DNA of 49,661 bases. Source: Peptococcaceae bacterium. Lineage in GTDB: Bacteria > Bacillota > Peptococcia > Peptococcales > Peptococcaceae. Positions 7,686 to 15,649 of the stretch are shown here, one piece after another. Made by a program: the position numbers and the translations under genes. Position 1 is the stretch's first letter; each line of letters starts with the position of its first letter. Location of the stretch: NCBI GenBank assembly GCA_019420345.1, contig JAHZHI010000012.1:1-49661 (forward strand). The letters run 5' to 3'. A model generated the notes under the pieces. That model saw nothing but the letters and a program-made list of their open reading frames with translations. It did no database searches and was not told the DNA's origin.

Positions 7686-10634
7686 TTATTGTTTCCTCCT
7701 TTGATCCAACGTAGCAAATAAACTTCTTAAGCGGATTTTAACTGTACCAAGATTGCTGATTTCATCGATTTTTATCTGAGTATAAATATCCCCGCCATCT
7801 TCTAAAATACTTCTCATTTCATCAGCGGTTATAGCATCTAAACCACAGCCAAAACTTACCAATTGCACAACAGACATATCCGGATTTTCTAAAGCAGTTT
7901 TCGCCGCATTATATAGGCGTGCATGATATGTCCATTGATTAAGTACATGCGTATCTGTATTCTCGTAGATAAATGGTAATCCATCTTCACTGATGACAAC
8001 CGTGTTAAAACTTTGTATCAAACGGTCGATCCCGTGATTAATTTCAGGATCTACATGATAAGGTCTACCAGCAAGGACTATGATAGGTAATTCATGAATA
8101 CGCGCATATTGAATGGCTTGATCAGTAAATTTTTTCTGCTTATCATAGTAAGCCTGTTGTGCAGCATAAGCAGCTTCCAAAGCTTCACCAATTTTTCGGC
8201 CATTTGAGCCTATTCTTTTTGCTAAATCTTTTGTCAGCTGTTTTTTCATGAATTTCTTATTATGTACACCATAAAAGCCAAAAACGAAATTATCATTATT
8301 GATCTTTTGCACATTCGCTTCTATAACTTGTGGATAATAAGCTACAACAGGACAATTATAGTGATTATCGCTGATATTTTCATTAAAATTGTAACTCAGA
8401 CATGGATAAAAAATGAAATCAATATCTTTTTCTAAAAGCCATTCTATGTGACCATGGATAAGCTTTGCTGGATAACAAATTGTGTCAGATGGAATTGTAT
8501 ATTGTCCTCTAGTAAACAATTGCTTAGATCCAAAAGGGGACAACAGAACACGATAACCTAAATGATTCCAAAAGGCTGTCCAGAAAGGATACATTTCATA
8601 CACATTTAAGCCTAATGGCATCCCAACCGTTCCATTTGGGAAAGATCCTTTCAGCTGTTCTTTTTTCAAATTGGTAATAAGCTGCTGCTTATAAAGATAA
8701 GAATTTGGTGAATCAATATTCTTTTTATCTTTATTTAATGGCCGTTCACAACGATTTCCCGCAATAAGCTCTTCACCATTACTAAAATGATTGATTGTAA
8801 GCTCGCAATGATTTCCGCAAAACTGACACGTACGACTATAAGTTTTAAAAGAAAACTCATTTAATTCTATCGGACCAAGGCAATTGCTTTTCCCCGTACT
8901 ATTACGTTTTGCGTATAACGCACATCCAAAAGCTCCCATCAAACCTGCAATTGATGGCCGAATAACATCACGACCGATCTCTTTTTCGAATGCTCGAAGA
9001 ATGGCATCATTATAAAATGTACCACCTTGTACAACAATACGCTTACCTAGATCATCCGCATCATTTGCACGAATAACCTTGTACAATGCATTCTTTACAA
9101 CACTAATGGAAAGACCCGCGGAAATATCTTCTACGCTTGCGCCCTCTTTTTGCGATTGTTTTACGGAAGAATTCATAAAGACCGTACAGCGACTCCCCAA
9201 ATCAACTGGTTGCTTGGAATGTAACCCCAAATTTGCAAATTCAGCAACATCATACCCCATTGCGCTAGCAAACGTAGAAATAAAAGAGCCACATCCCGAC
9301 GAACATGCTTCATTTAAGAAAATGGAATCAATGGTTCCATTTTTTATTTTAAAACATTTCATATCTTGACCGCCAATATCAATAATAAAGTCCACATCAG
9401 GCTGAAAATATTGTGCGGCGGTCAAATGTGCAATAGTTTCGACCAAGCCATAATCCATGGAGAACGCTTTTTTTATCAATTCTTCTCCATATCCAGTAAC
9501 AGCAGATGAGCGAATATGTATATTTGGATAATTTTTATAGAGGAATTTTAATGTATCTAATGTCATGTTTATCGGCTGGCCATTACTGTATTCGTAGCGG
9601 CTATATAAAAGTTCATTATTTTCGCCAATCACAACAAGCTTGACAGTCGTAGAACCAGCATCAACCCCAAGATATACATCGCCTTCATACGAAGCAATAT
9701 CTGCATATTCAACGGTAGATTTAGCATGTCGATCTACAAACTCTTGATATTCATCTTCCGATTCAAATAATGGTTTTGTCGTAGAGGTATTCCGTATCGT
9801 TTGTTTATTTTCTTTGAATCGACGCATTAAGTCGTCCAAATCATAAGTTAATTCATTTTTACTATACAGTGCAGCACCCATTGCCACATAATAGCGAGCA
9901 TTTTCCGGAAATACATAGTCTTCTTCCGACTCTAATTTCAACACATTTTTAAATGCTGTTTGTAACCCTGAGAAGAAATTGAGTGGACCACCAAGGAAAA
10001 TAACCTTACCTTTGATCTCACGACCTTGTGCCAATCCACCAACTGTTTGATTGGCAACGGCATAAAAGATACTCATTGCCACATCTTCTTTTCGTGCGCC
10101 TTGGTTCAACAATGGTTGAATATCCGATTTTGCAAACACGCCGCAACGTGAAGCAATGTCATAAACATTTTCAGCACGGTTTGCCATTTCATTCATTGTT
10201 TCAAGATCAACGTTTAACAAAACGGCCATTTGATCGATGAATGCACCTGTACCGCCTGCACACGAACCATTCATTCTTACTTCCGATCCGCCAGTGAAGA
10301 AAAGAATTTTAGCGTCTTCACCACCCAGCTCAATAGCTACATCAATGTCTTCATGAAGATCCGTTACTGCGATCTGTGAAGCAATAACTTCCTGAATAAA
10401 CGGAATATTATAGGCTTCAGAAAGACCAATCCCAGCAGAACCAGTAACTGCAAGTCTAATATCATTATCATCAATATCTTTAAGATGATCTTTAATATCT
10501 TCAACAAATTGCATCGCTACCTCTTTAATATTCGAGCGATGACGTCTATAATCTTTAAAAATAATATTTTGATTCTGATCCAATACCACGCATTTCATAG
10601 TGGTAGATCCTACATCTAGACCAATGCGAATCAA
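7686..10634 (-). CDS. Acyl-CoA dehydratase activase-related protein (two BadF/BcrA ATPase domains plus DUF2229)
   Basis: The 982 residues contain two ASKHA-type ATPase modules of the BadF/BadG/BcrA/BcrD family. The first begins IGLDVGSTTMKCVVLD and holds NGSCAGGTGAFIDQM; the second begins YLGVDAGSTTVKLVVI and holds NEACSSGCGSFISTF. In HgdC-type activators the equivalent cysteines hold a [4Fe-4S] cluster that passes ATP-energised electrons to 2-hydroxyacyl-CoA dehydratases. A Cys cluster (CQFCGNHC, then GNRCERP) and a DUF2229 domain (VGMPLGLNVYEMYPFW onward) follow. The start is TTG at 10632-10634, chosen because AGGAGG sits 7 nt upstream and the first residues MIRIGLDVGSTT match the family. 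The stop touches the start of the next gene. True role and partner are unknown; family membership is clear. Confidence 0.85.
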   Translation of the reverse strand: MIRIGLDVGSTTMKCVVLDQNQNIIFKDYRRHRSNIKEVAMQFVEDIKDHLKDIDDNDIRLAVTGSAGIGLSEAYNIPFIQEVIASQIAVTDLHEDIDVAIELGGEDAKILFFTGGSEVRMNGSCAGGTGAFIDQMAVLLNVDLETMNEMANRAENVYDIASRCGVFAKSDIQPLLNQGARKEDVAMSIFYAVANQTVGGLAQGREIKGKVIFLGGPLNFFSGLQTAFKNVLKLESEEDYVFPENARYYVAMGAALYSKNELTYDLDDLMRRFKENKQTIRNTSTTKPLFESEDEYQEFVDRHAKSTVEYADIASYEGDVYLGVDAGSTTVKLVVIGENNELLYSRYEYSNGQPINMTLDTLKFLYKNYPNIHIRSSAVTGYGEELIKKAFSMDYGLVETIAHLTAAQYFQPDVDFIIDIGGQDMKCFKIKNGTIDSIFLNEACSSGCGSFISTFASAMGYDVAEFANLGLHSKQPVDLGSRCTVFMNSSVKQSQKEGASVEDISAGLSISVVKNALYKVIRANDADDLGKRIVVQGGTFYNDAILRAFEKEIGRDVIRPSIAGLMGAFGCALYAKRNSTGKSNCLGPIELNEFSFKTYSRTCQFCGNHCELTINHFSNGEELIAGNRCERPLNKDKKNIDSPNSYLYKQQLITNLKKEQLKGSFPNGTVGMPLGLNVYEMYPFWTAFWNHLGYRVLLSPFGSKQLFTRGQYTIPSDTICYPAKLIHGHIEWLLEKDIDFIFYPCLSYNFNENISDNHYNCPVVAYYPQVIEANVQKINNDNFVFGFYGVHNKKFMKKQLTKDLAKRIGSNGRKIGEALEAAYAAQQAYYDKQKKFTDQAIQYARIHELPIIVLAGRPYHVDPEINHGIDRLIQSFNTVVISEDGLPFIYENTDTHVLNQWTYHARLYNAAKTALENPDMSVVQLVSFGCGLDAITADEMRSILEDGGDIYTQIKIDEISNLGTVKIRLRSLFATLDQRRKQ

Positions 10635-10693
10635 TTTTGTATCCTCCTAAAAAATGGATTCCCCTCAAAAAATGTAAAAGTCCAACTCTTTTT

Positions 10694-10721
10694 ATTATAC
10701 CATACATATTTTTTCTCACAA
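10694..10721 (-). promoter_or_regulatory. Promoter of the activator gene pair
   Basis: On the minus strand -35 TTGTGA (10716-10721), 16-bp spacer, perfect -10 TATAAT (10694-10699). The start point would be near 10687, giving a leader of about 50 nt with the AGGAGG site at its end. The rest of the 508-bp gap (10635-11142) holds the corC terminator and otherwise only AT-rich DNA with short, stop-broken frames. Confidence 0.6.
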
Positions 10722-11045
10722 GATTACATTCCGAAATATTTTCATAAATATTTAATCTTTCGCTTGATTATTGCTATATAAAACAGAACCAACAACATCT
10801 AAGCTTTTCCTTTGTGTTATCGATCCTACATTAACAGCTGTTTCTTTAAGATAAGAAATGAAATGTTTTGTTATCATTTACCTATTAGTTAGCGTGTCTT
10901 TGTATTTTTCAGAAAATACTACAGAAACTATTCAAGCAACATTATCATATCACAACAGTCCAGGATATGGTATTACTGCCGAAATAGCCGATATTAAGAT
11001 GTATTATCCCCCGATAGTCCTACCTGTGACAACTCTTAAAACAAA

Positions 11046-11087
11046 AATATGGGTAGCAAGTACAAATTTATACTTACCACCCATATT
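11046..11087 (-). terminator. Terminator of the CNNM/CorC gene
   Basis: Hairpin of about 17 bp (arms 11046-11062 and 11071-11087, two mismatches, 8-nt loop) 55 bp after the stop. On the minus strand it runs into ATTTTTGTTTTAAG, a fair T tract. Confidence 0.75.
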
Positions 11088-11142
11088 AATAAAAAACATA
11101 CTCACAGTCTCAAATTTTCAATATTGTTAACTTCGCTATTAC

Positions 11143-12480
11143 TTATTTATCGTCCGTTAATGAAGGTTTTTTAACCTTCATTTTTACACTAACAATTCGA
11201 TTTCCTTCGACCTTTTCAGTAGAAAAAACAAGATTTTGTACAGAAATAATTTCCTCCGCGCCATCTTCGGGTATATGTCCAAGTCGTTCAATACAATAAC
11301 CAGAAATGGTGTCACAGTCTTCATTTTCAATATTAAGCTCAAGTTCTTTATTAAGGTTATTGATAAGAAGACGCCCATCTAAAAGATATTCGTTAGGGCC
11401 AATGCTTTGAATTTCCGGTACAACAACGTCATACTCCTCATTAATATTACCCATAATTTCTTCCACCAAGTCTTCGACTGTAACTATTCCGGAAAAGCCA
11501 CCATGTTCATCAACAAGAATGGCCATATGATGATGAGCAGCTTGCATCTCACGAAACAGTGAGTCTGCTGTTTTAGTTTCTGGCATAAAAAATGGTTTAT
11601 GCAGCATTTTGCGAATATCCAAATTCTCAAGTGCAATCTTTTTTCTCAGCGCAATAACTACATCTTTAATATGCAGCACACCAATAATGTTATCTATATC
11701 ATCTTCATAAACAGGGATACGATTATGTCGTGTCTCCAAAATATCGTCCAACAATTGATAAAACGGTTCATTAATGTCGAAACAAACTACATCACGCCGT
11801 GGTACTCGAATTTCTCGTGCTGTTATATCATTGAAATCAAAGATCGATGTTATCATTTTACGTTCACCATCTTCAAAAGTCCCGGTTTCGCTTCCTTGTT
11901 TCAATAACGCTTTAATTTCTTCTTCTGTTACAGCATCTTCTTGATCTGTTGTTTTGAAGCCAAGTGTTTTTAAAACAACTTTAGTTGAAATAGACAACAA
12001 TTTAATAAATGGTGAAAGAAAAATTGAAATATAGTGAATCGGCATGACCGTGATCATGCAAACTGTTTCTGCTTTTTGCAAAGCAATTCTTTTTGGGACA
12101 AGTTCACCAAATACAAGATTAAAGAACATAAGCAGCAATGTAACACCATTACTTGCAATCACTTCTGCATATGGAATGCCACGTGTAAGCATCCAAGCAC
12201 TGAGAACAGGAGCAATGCGTGCTGCTGCTGAAGCAGAAGAATAAAAGCCAGCAAAAGTAATAGCAACTTGAATAGTGGATAAAAATTTCGTAGAATCACT
12301 AAAAAGCTTTTCAATTACTTTTGCTTTCTTATTCCCACTCTCTGCCAAATGACGAATTCGATTCTTATTAACCGAAACAACAGCCATCTCGGCACCTGCA
12401 AAAAAAGCGTTCATGAGCGTAAAGAAAAGCAATAACAACAAACTTGCAACAATAGAGTTCCCCGTCGGGTCTGCGTCCAT
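11143..12480 (-). CDS. CNNM/CorC-family transporter-like membrane protein (HlyC/CorC, CBS domains)
   Basis: Integral membrane protein of the CNNM (DUF21) family. Residues below are counted from the longer frame opening at 12528. Three or more hydrophobic segments (about 25-48, 85-125, 135-150) form the DUF21 domain. A CBS pair (about 210-350, with RIPVYEDDIDNIIGVLHIKD and HMAILVDEHGGFSGIVTVEDL) is followed by a CorC/HlyC domain (about 365-450). Relatives act in Mg2+ or Co2+ efflux or resistance; the name hemolysin is historical. I prefer the ATG at 12478-12480 because AGGAGG lies 10 nt before it; the frame opens 48 bp earlier without a ribosome binding site. This gives 445 residues, normal for the family. 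The ion is not predictable. Single-gene transcript between a promoter at 12596-12623 and its own terminator. Confidence 0.88.
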   Translation of the reverse strand: MDADPTGNSIVASLLLLLFFTLMNAFFAGAEMAVVSVNKNRIRHLAESGNKKAKVIEKLFSDSTKFLSTIQVAITFAGFYSSASAAARIAPVLSAWMLTRGIPYAEVIASNGVTLLLMFFNLVFGELVPKRIALQKAETVCMITVMPIHYISIFLSPFIKLLSISTKVVLKTLGFKTTDQEDAVTEEEIKALLKQGSETGTFEDGERKMITSIFDFNDITAREIRVPRRDVVCFDINEPFYQLLDDILETRHNRIPVYEDDIDNIIGVLHIKDVVIALRKKIALENLDIRKMLHKPFFMPETKTADSLFREMQAAHHHMAILVDEHGGFSGIVTVEDLVEEIMGNINEEYDVVVPEIQSIGPNEYLLDGRLLINNLNKELELNIENEDCDTISGYCIERLGHIPEDGAEEIISVQNLVFSTEKVEGNRIVSVKMKVKKPSLTDDK

Positions 12481-12595
12481 AGGACTGATTCCTCCTAACA
12501 AAATAGTATATTGAAAAAATTTTAACATGGGGAAGATCTATTTTCAAGATTATTACGTTTTCTAGTTTTAATTTTTTTGATATATATTTTCAGTT

Positions 12596-12623
12596 TTTAT
12601 ACTTACTTAATTTGATTTAACAA
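12596..12623 (-). promoter_or_regulatory. Probable promoter of the CNNM/CorC gene
   Basis: On the minus strand -35 TTGTTA (12618-12623), 16-bp spacer, -10 TATAAA (12596-12601). It stands back to back with the plus-strand ABM promoter; the two -35 boxes are 8 bp apart. Confidence 0.45.
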
Positions 12624-12631
12624 AGCCGCGT

Positions 12632-12661
12632 TTGACAGCATTGTCTATTCGGTGGTAAAGT
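12632..12661 (+). promoter_or_regulatory. Promoter of the ABM monooxygenase gene
   Basis: Perfect -35 TTGACA (12632-12637), 18-bp spacer, -10 TAAAGT (12656-12661) preceded by TGG, an extended -10. Predicted start near 12668, about 35 nt before the ATG. Confidence 0.6.
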
Positions 12662-12702
12662 GGATTTATATTACAATGTTTTGACTTGAAAGGATGAACT
12701 TT

Positions 12703-12987
12703 ATGGAAGAACTTACGCTAACAGTAGTCTATACATCAAAACCCGGAATGCGCGAAGCTTTTGTGCAAGAGGTGCTAAAGAGCGGTATTCTTGAGAAAAT
12801 TCGCGCGGAAGAAGGATGTATCTCATATGACTATTACGCTTCAGAAGACGATATCGATCGTTTGATGCTTATAGAGAAATGGAAAAATCCAGAATCCCAG
12901 CGCGTCCATATGCAACAAGCTCATATGCAAGAGTTGGCAGAAATTAAAACACGCTATATTGACGAAACAAAAATAGAGCATTATTAA
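12703..12987 (+). CDS. Small antibiotic biosynthesis monooxygenase (ABM/YgiN-type) domain protein
   Basis: The 94-residue single-domain protein has the ferredoxin-like ABM fold (dimeric alpha-beta barrel) pattern: LTVVYTSKPGMREAFVQEV, an EEGCISYDYY core strand, LIEKWKNPESQRVHMQQAHM and a closing helix. Relatives include YgiN quinol monooxygenase, heme-degrading and stress proteins; many are of unknown function, so no reaction is assigned. The ATG at 12703 is chosen because AAAGG ends 9 nt before it; the in-frame ATG at 12694 directly abuts that site. It is one of the few plus-strand genes and forms its own unit between promoter 12632-12661 and the bidirectional terminator 13029-13068. No heme-binding motif can be named with confidence. 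Confidence 0.8.
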   Translation: MEELTLTVVYTSKPGMREAFVQEVLKSGILEKIRAEEGCISYDYYASEDDIDRLMLIEKWKNPESQRVHMQQAHMQELAEIKTRYIDETKIEHY

Positions 12988-13028
12988 GAAATTGATGCTA
13001 GATGCTCTAAGCAAAGAAATTTATAAAT

Positions 13029-13068
13029 AAAAGTCCCCGTACCAATTTCTATTGATACGGGGACTTTT
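13029..13068. terminator. Bidirectional terminator between the ABM gene and pnp
   Basis: An 18-bp hairpin with one mismatch (arms 13029-13046 and 13051-13068, loop TTCT) and a GC-rich core. T runs follow on both strands (CTTTTGTTATTCTTT on plus, CTTTTATTTATAAATTT on minus). It lies between two convergent genes and can serve both. Confidence 0.9.
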
Positions 13069-13076
13069 GTTATTCT

Positions 13077-15170
13077 TTACATCAACGCCTTCATAGACAA
13101 ATTTAGGCGTCCTTGTTTATCTATTTCCACTAATTTTACACGAACTTTGTCGCCAACGTGAACAACATCTTCCACTTTGTTAACACGTTTTTTGTCAAGT
13201 TGAGAAATATGAACAAGGCCATCTTTGCCTGGCAAAATATTAACAAAGGCTCCAAAATCCATAATCTTTACAACAGTACCTTCGTAGATTTCTCCTACTT
13301 CAGGTTCCTTAACAATATCCTCAATCATTTTAATCGCACGTTGTGCGGCCTCTGCATCCGTTGAAAGAACATGAACGACGCCTGTTTCTTCAACGTCAAT
13401 TTCGACGCCAGTAAGTTCGATGATCTTTTTAATGGTTTTACCACCACTGCCGATTACATCTTTAATCTTATCAACATCGATTTTTAATTGCTCAACGCGT
13501 GGTGCATATGGAGAAAGCTCCTTACGAGGCTCTGGAATTGCTTTGAGCATCGCATTCATAATGAACATACGGCCATCGTACGCTTGCGCTAAAGCCTGTT
13601 TTAAAATAGCACGATTAATGCCACTTATCTTAATGTCCATCTGTAATGCAGTAACCCCATCCTTGGTGCCGGCAACTTTAAAGTCCATATCTCCAAGAGC
13701 ATCTTCCAACCCTTGTAAATCGGTTAATACAACGAACTCATCGCCTTCGCGGATAAGCCCCATTGCTACACCACTAACAGGCTTCTTAATAGGAACCCCT
13801 GCGGACATCAATGAAAGCGTACTACCACATACGCTCCCCATTGAAGTGGAGCCATTTGACTCTATTGCTTCCGAAACAACGCGAATAGTATATGGGAATT
13901 CTTCCTCGCTTGGAATAACCGGTTCCAAAGCACGACGAGCCAAAGCGCCATGACCTATTTCACGACGTCCAGGCCCACGCATTGGGCGCGTTTCACCAAC
14001 ACTGTAAGGAGGAAAATTATAGTGATGCAGATAGCGACGTGAATCAACATTTTCCAAACCGTCAAGTAACTGATTATCACGCAATGAACCTAAAGTGGTC
14101 ACCGAAAGGATCTGCGTTTGACCGCGAGTGAATACAGCACTCCCATGAGTGCGCGGAAGCAAATCAACTTCACAAGTTAATGGACGAACTTCAGTAATTG
14201 CACGTCCATCTGGACGTTTATGTTCTAATGTAATAAGTTTTCTAACGATTTGCTTCATCATCGCTTCTAAAGCAGCTCGCAGATCTTCTTCTTGTTCCGG
14301 ATATTTTTCAATTAAGCTTTCAACGGCTTTTTCCTTTACAGCACTTACAGCTTCATCACGTTGTTGCTTGTTAACAATCTGAAGAGCTTCTTTCATCTCA
14401 TCATGAGCAATTTTTTCTACATCTGCCACAATATCAGCAGGAAGTTCGATAGGCTCTACTTCAATTTTATTTTGAGCAATCCCCTCAGCTAAAGCATCTG
14501 CACGAAACTCTTCAATCATAGCGACAATTCGCTTAATTTCTTCATGTCCAAACATGATTGCGTCAAGCATTTTTTCTTCTGGTACTTCTTTTGCACCTGC
14601 TTCAACCATCATGATTGCATCAAATGTACCAGCAACGGAAAGATGCATACGACTTTCTTCGCGTTGTTTTTCAGTTGGATTGATAATAAATTCATCACCA
14701 ATCATGCCTACACTAACACCAGCAATAGGCCCCATGAATGGTGCACTAGACAAATGCAATGCGGCAGAAGCCCCGATCATTGCACACATATCTGGTTCAT
14801 TGTCAGCCTCTACGGAAAGAACGGTTGCTACAATCTGAACATCACAATGATAGCCTTTAGGGAAAAGTGGACGGATTGGACGGTCAATTAGACGAGCGGA
14901 CAAGGTGGCAGCTTCAGTTGCACGTCCTTCACGGCGCAAAAAGCCTCCTGGGATTTTCCCGACAGAGTACATTTTTTCTTCGTAGTCAACCGTCAGAGGA
15001 AAGAAGTCAACCCCTTCACGTGGTTCTTTACTCGTTGTTGCGGTAACCAAAACAACAGTATCGCCATATCTAACGAGTACTGCACCATTGGCCTGCTTGG
15101 CCAAGTGACCAGTTTCAATACTTAATTCACGGCCAGCAAGGCTCATACTTTTTTTAATAATCGTATCCAT
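13077..15170 (-). CDS. pnp: Polyribonucleotide nucleotidyltransferase (PNPase)
   Basis: 3'-5' phosphorolytic exoribonuclease of the RNA degradosome, releasing nucleoside diphosphates. The 697 residues match the family. Two RNase PH-like domains are joined by an all-helical linker. The first starts near 10 and carries FFPLTVDYEEKMYSVGKIPGGFLRR; the second starts near 310 and carries GRRYLHHYNFPP-like and GRREIGHGALARRAL signatures. A KH domain (IGSGGKTIKKIIE, about 555-570) and an S1 domain (GEIYEGTVVKIMDFGAFV, about 620-690) close the protein. It lies 88 bp behind rpsO with a hairpin between, the classic rpsO-pnp arrangement, in which pnp messenger is made partly by readthrough and is often self-regulated. 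Confidence 0.97.
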   Translation of the reverse strand: MDTIIKKSMSLAGRELSIETGHLAKQANGAVLVRYGDTVVLVTATTSKEPREGVDFFPLTVDYEEKMYSVGKIPGGFLRREGRATEAATLSARLIDRPIRPLFPKGYHCDVQIVATVLSVEADNEPDMCAMIGASAALHLSSAPFMGPIAGVSVGMIGDEFIINPTEKQREESRMHLSVAGTFDAIMMVEAGAKEVPEEKMLDAIMFGHEEIKRIVAMIEEFRADALAEGIAQNKIEVEPIELPADIVADVEKIAHDEMKEALQIVNKQQRDEAVSAVKEKAVESLIEKYPEQEEDLRAALEAMMKQIVRKLITLEHKRPDGRAITEVRPLTCEVDLLPRTHGSAVFTRGQTQILSVTTLGSLRDNQLLDGLENVDSRRYLHHYNFPPYSVGETRPMRGPGRREIGHGALARRALEPVIPSEEEFPYTIRVVSEAIESNGSTSMGSVCGSTLSLMSAGVPIKKPVSGVAMGLIREGDEFVVLTDLQGLEDALGDMDFKVAGTKDGVTALQMDIKISGINRAILKQALAQAYDGRMFIMNAMLKAIPEPRKELSPYAPRVEQLKIDVDKIKDVIGSGGKTIKKIIELTGVEIDVEETGVVHVLSTDAEAAQRAIKMIEDIVKEPEVGEIYEGTVVKIMDFGAFVNILPGKDGLVHISQLDKKRVNKVEDVVHVGDKVRVKLVEIDKQGRLNLSMKALM

Positions 15171-15210
15171 TGCTACCTCTCTTTAAATTCAATACATTAT
15201 CTTTAATTTA

Positions 15211-15247
15211 AAAAAAGATGCTTGAATAAAATACCTCAAGCATCTTT
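15211..15247 (-). terminator. rpsO terminator in the rpsO-pnp gap
   Basis: Perfect 12-bp hairpin (15214-15225 with 15236-15247, 10-nt loop) 11 bp after the rpsO stop. On the minus strand it runs into a TTTTTTTAAATTAAAG tract. Likely an rpsO terminator with some readthrough into pnp. Confidence 0.8.
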
Positions 15248-15258
15248 GTTTACGCAGA

Positions 15259-15528
15259 TTAGCGGCGCAGACCAAGCTTATTTACAATGGCACGATAGCG
15301 TTCGATATCGATATCCATCAAATAATTCAGCATAGCTCTGCGATGACCAACCATTTTCAAAAGACCACGACGAGAATGATGGTCCTTTTTATTTACTTTT
15401 AAGTGTTCGGTTAAATACTGGATTCTATAGCTCAAAAGAGCAATCTGCACTTCTGGGGACCCAGTATCACCATCATGTAATTTGTACTGTTCGATAATTT
15501 CTGCTTTCTTAGCTGCATCAATTGCCAT
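15259..15528 (-). CDS. rpsO: 30S ribosomal protein S15
   Basis: Primary 16S rRNA binding protein of the small subunit central domain. The 89 residues are exactly the usual length, with the signatures YKLHDGDTGSPEVQIA, LTEHLKVNKKDHHSRRGLL and GHRRAMLNYL. Ribosome binding site AGGAGG is 7-8 nt before the ATG. It is preceded by its own promoter and a structured leader (see those entries) and followed by pnp. S15 often represses its own synthesis by binding its leader. Confidence 0.98.
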   Translation of the reverse strand: MAIDAAKKAEIIEQYKLHDGDTGSPEVQIALLSYRIQYLTEHLKVNKKDHHSRRGLLKMVGHRRAMLNYLMDIDIERYRAIVNKLGLRR

Positions 15529-15556
15529 ATTATTTTCCTCCTAAAATTTATAATTA

Positions 15557-15604
15557 TCCAATTGCTAGGTGAACGTCGGAGTCAACGTATCACTGAGCAA
15601 TGGA
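15557..15604 (-). promoter_or_regulatory. Structured rpsO leader, candidate S15 autoregulatory element
   Basis: The 5' untranslated region folds on paper into one long interrupted hairpin. The base stem is TCCATTGCT (15596-15604) with AGCAATTGGA (15557-15566, one bulge); above it are GTGA with TCAC and ACGT with ACGT around the loop TGACTCCG. It ends about 20 nt before the ribosome binding site. Known S15-binding leaders differ between phyla, so the ligand is inferred from position only. Confidence 0.5.
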
Positions 15605-15617
15605 CCATAACATAAAT

Positions 15618-15646
15618 ATTATACAATCAAAGCTTGAATATAGCAA
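15618..15646 (-). promoter_or_regulatory. rpsO promoter
   Basis: On the minus strand -35 TTGCTA (15641-15646), 17-bp spacer, perfect -10 TATAAT (15618-15623). It sits just after the ribF tail with the start predicted near 15611, so the structured leader lies at the 5' end of the transcript. Confidence 0.65.
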
Positions 15647-15649
15647 GCC

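Noticed and set aside
10858..11130. Plus-strand frame of 90 codons with a hydrophobic start.
   Set aside because: No ribosome binding site, biased low-complexity composition, and its end covers the corC terminator hairpin.
13420..13953. Long plus-strand frame (177 codons) opposite pnp.
   Set aside because: Antisense shadow of the strongly supported PNPase gene; no ribosome binding site or domain.
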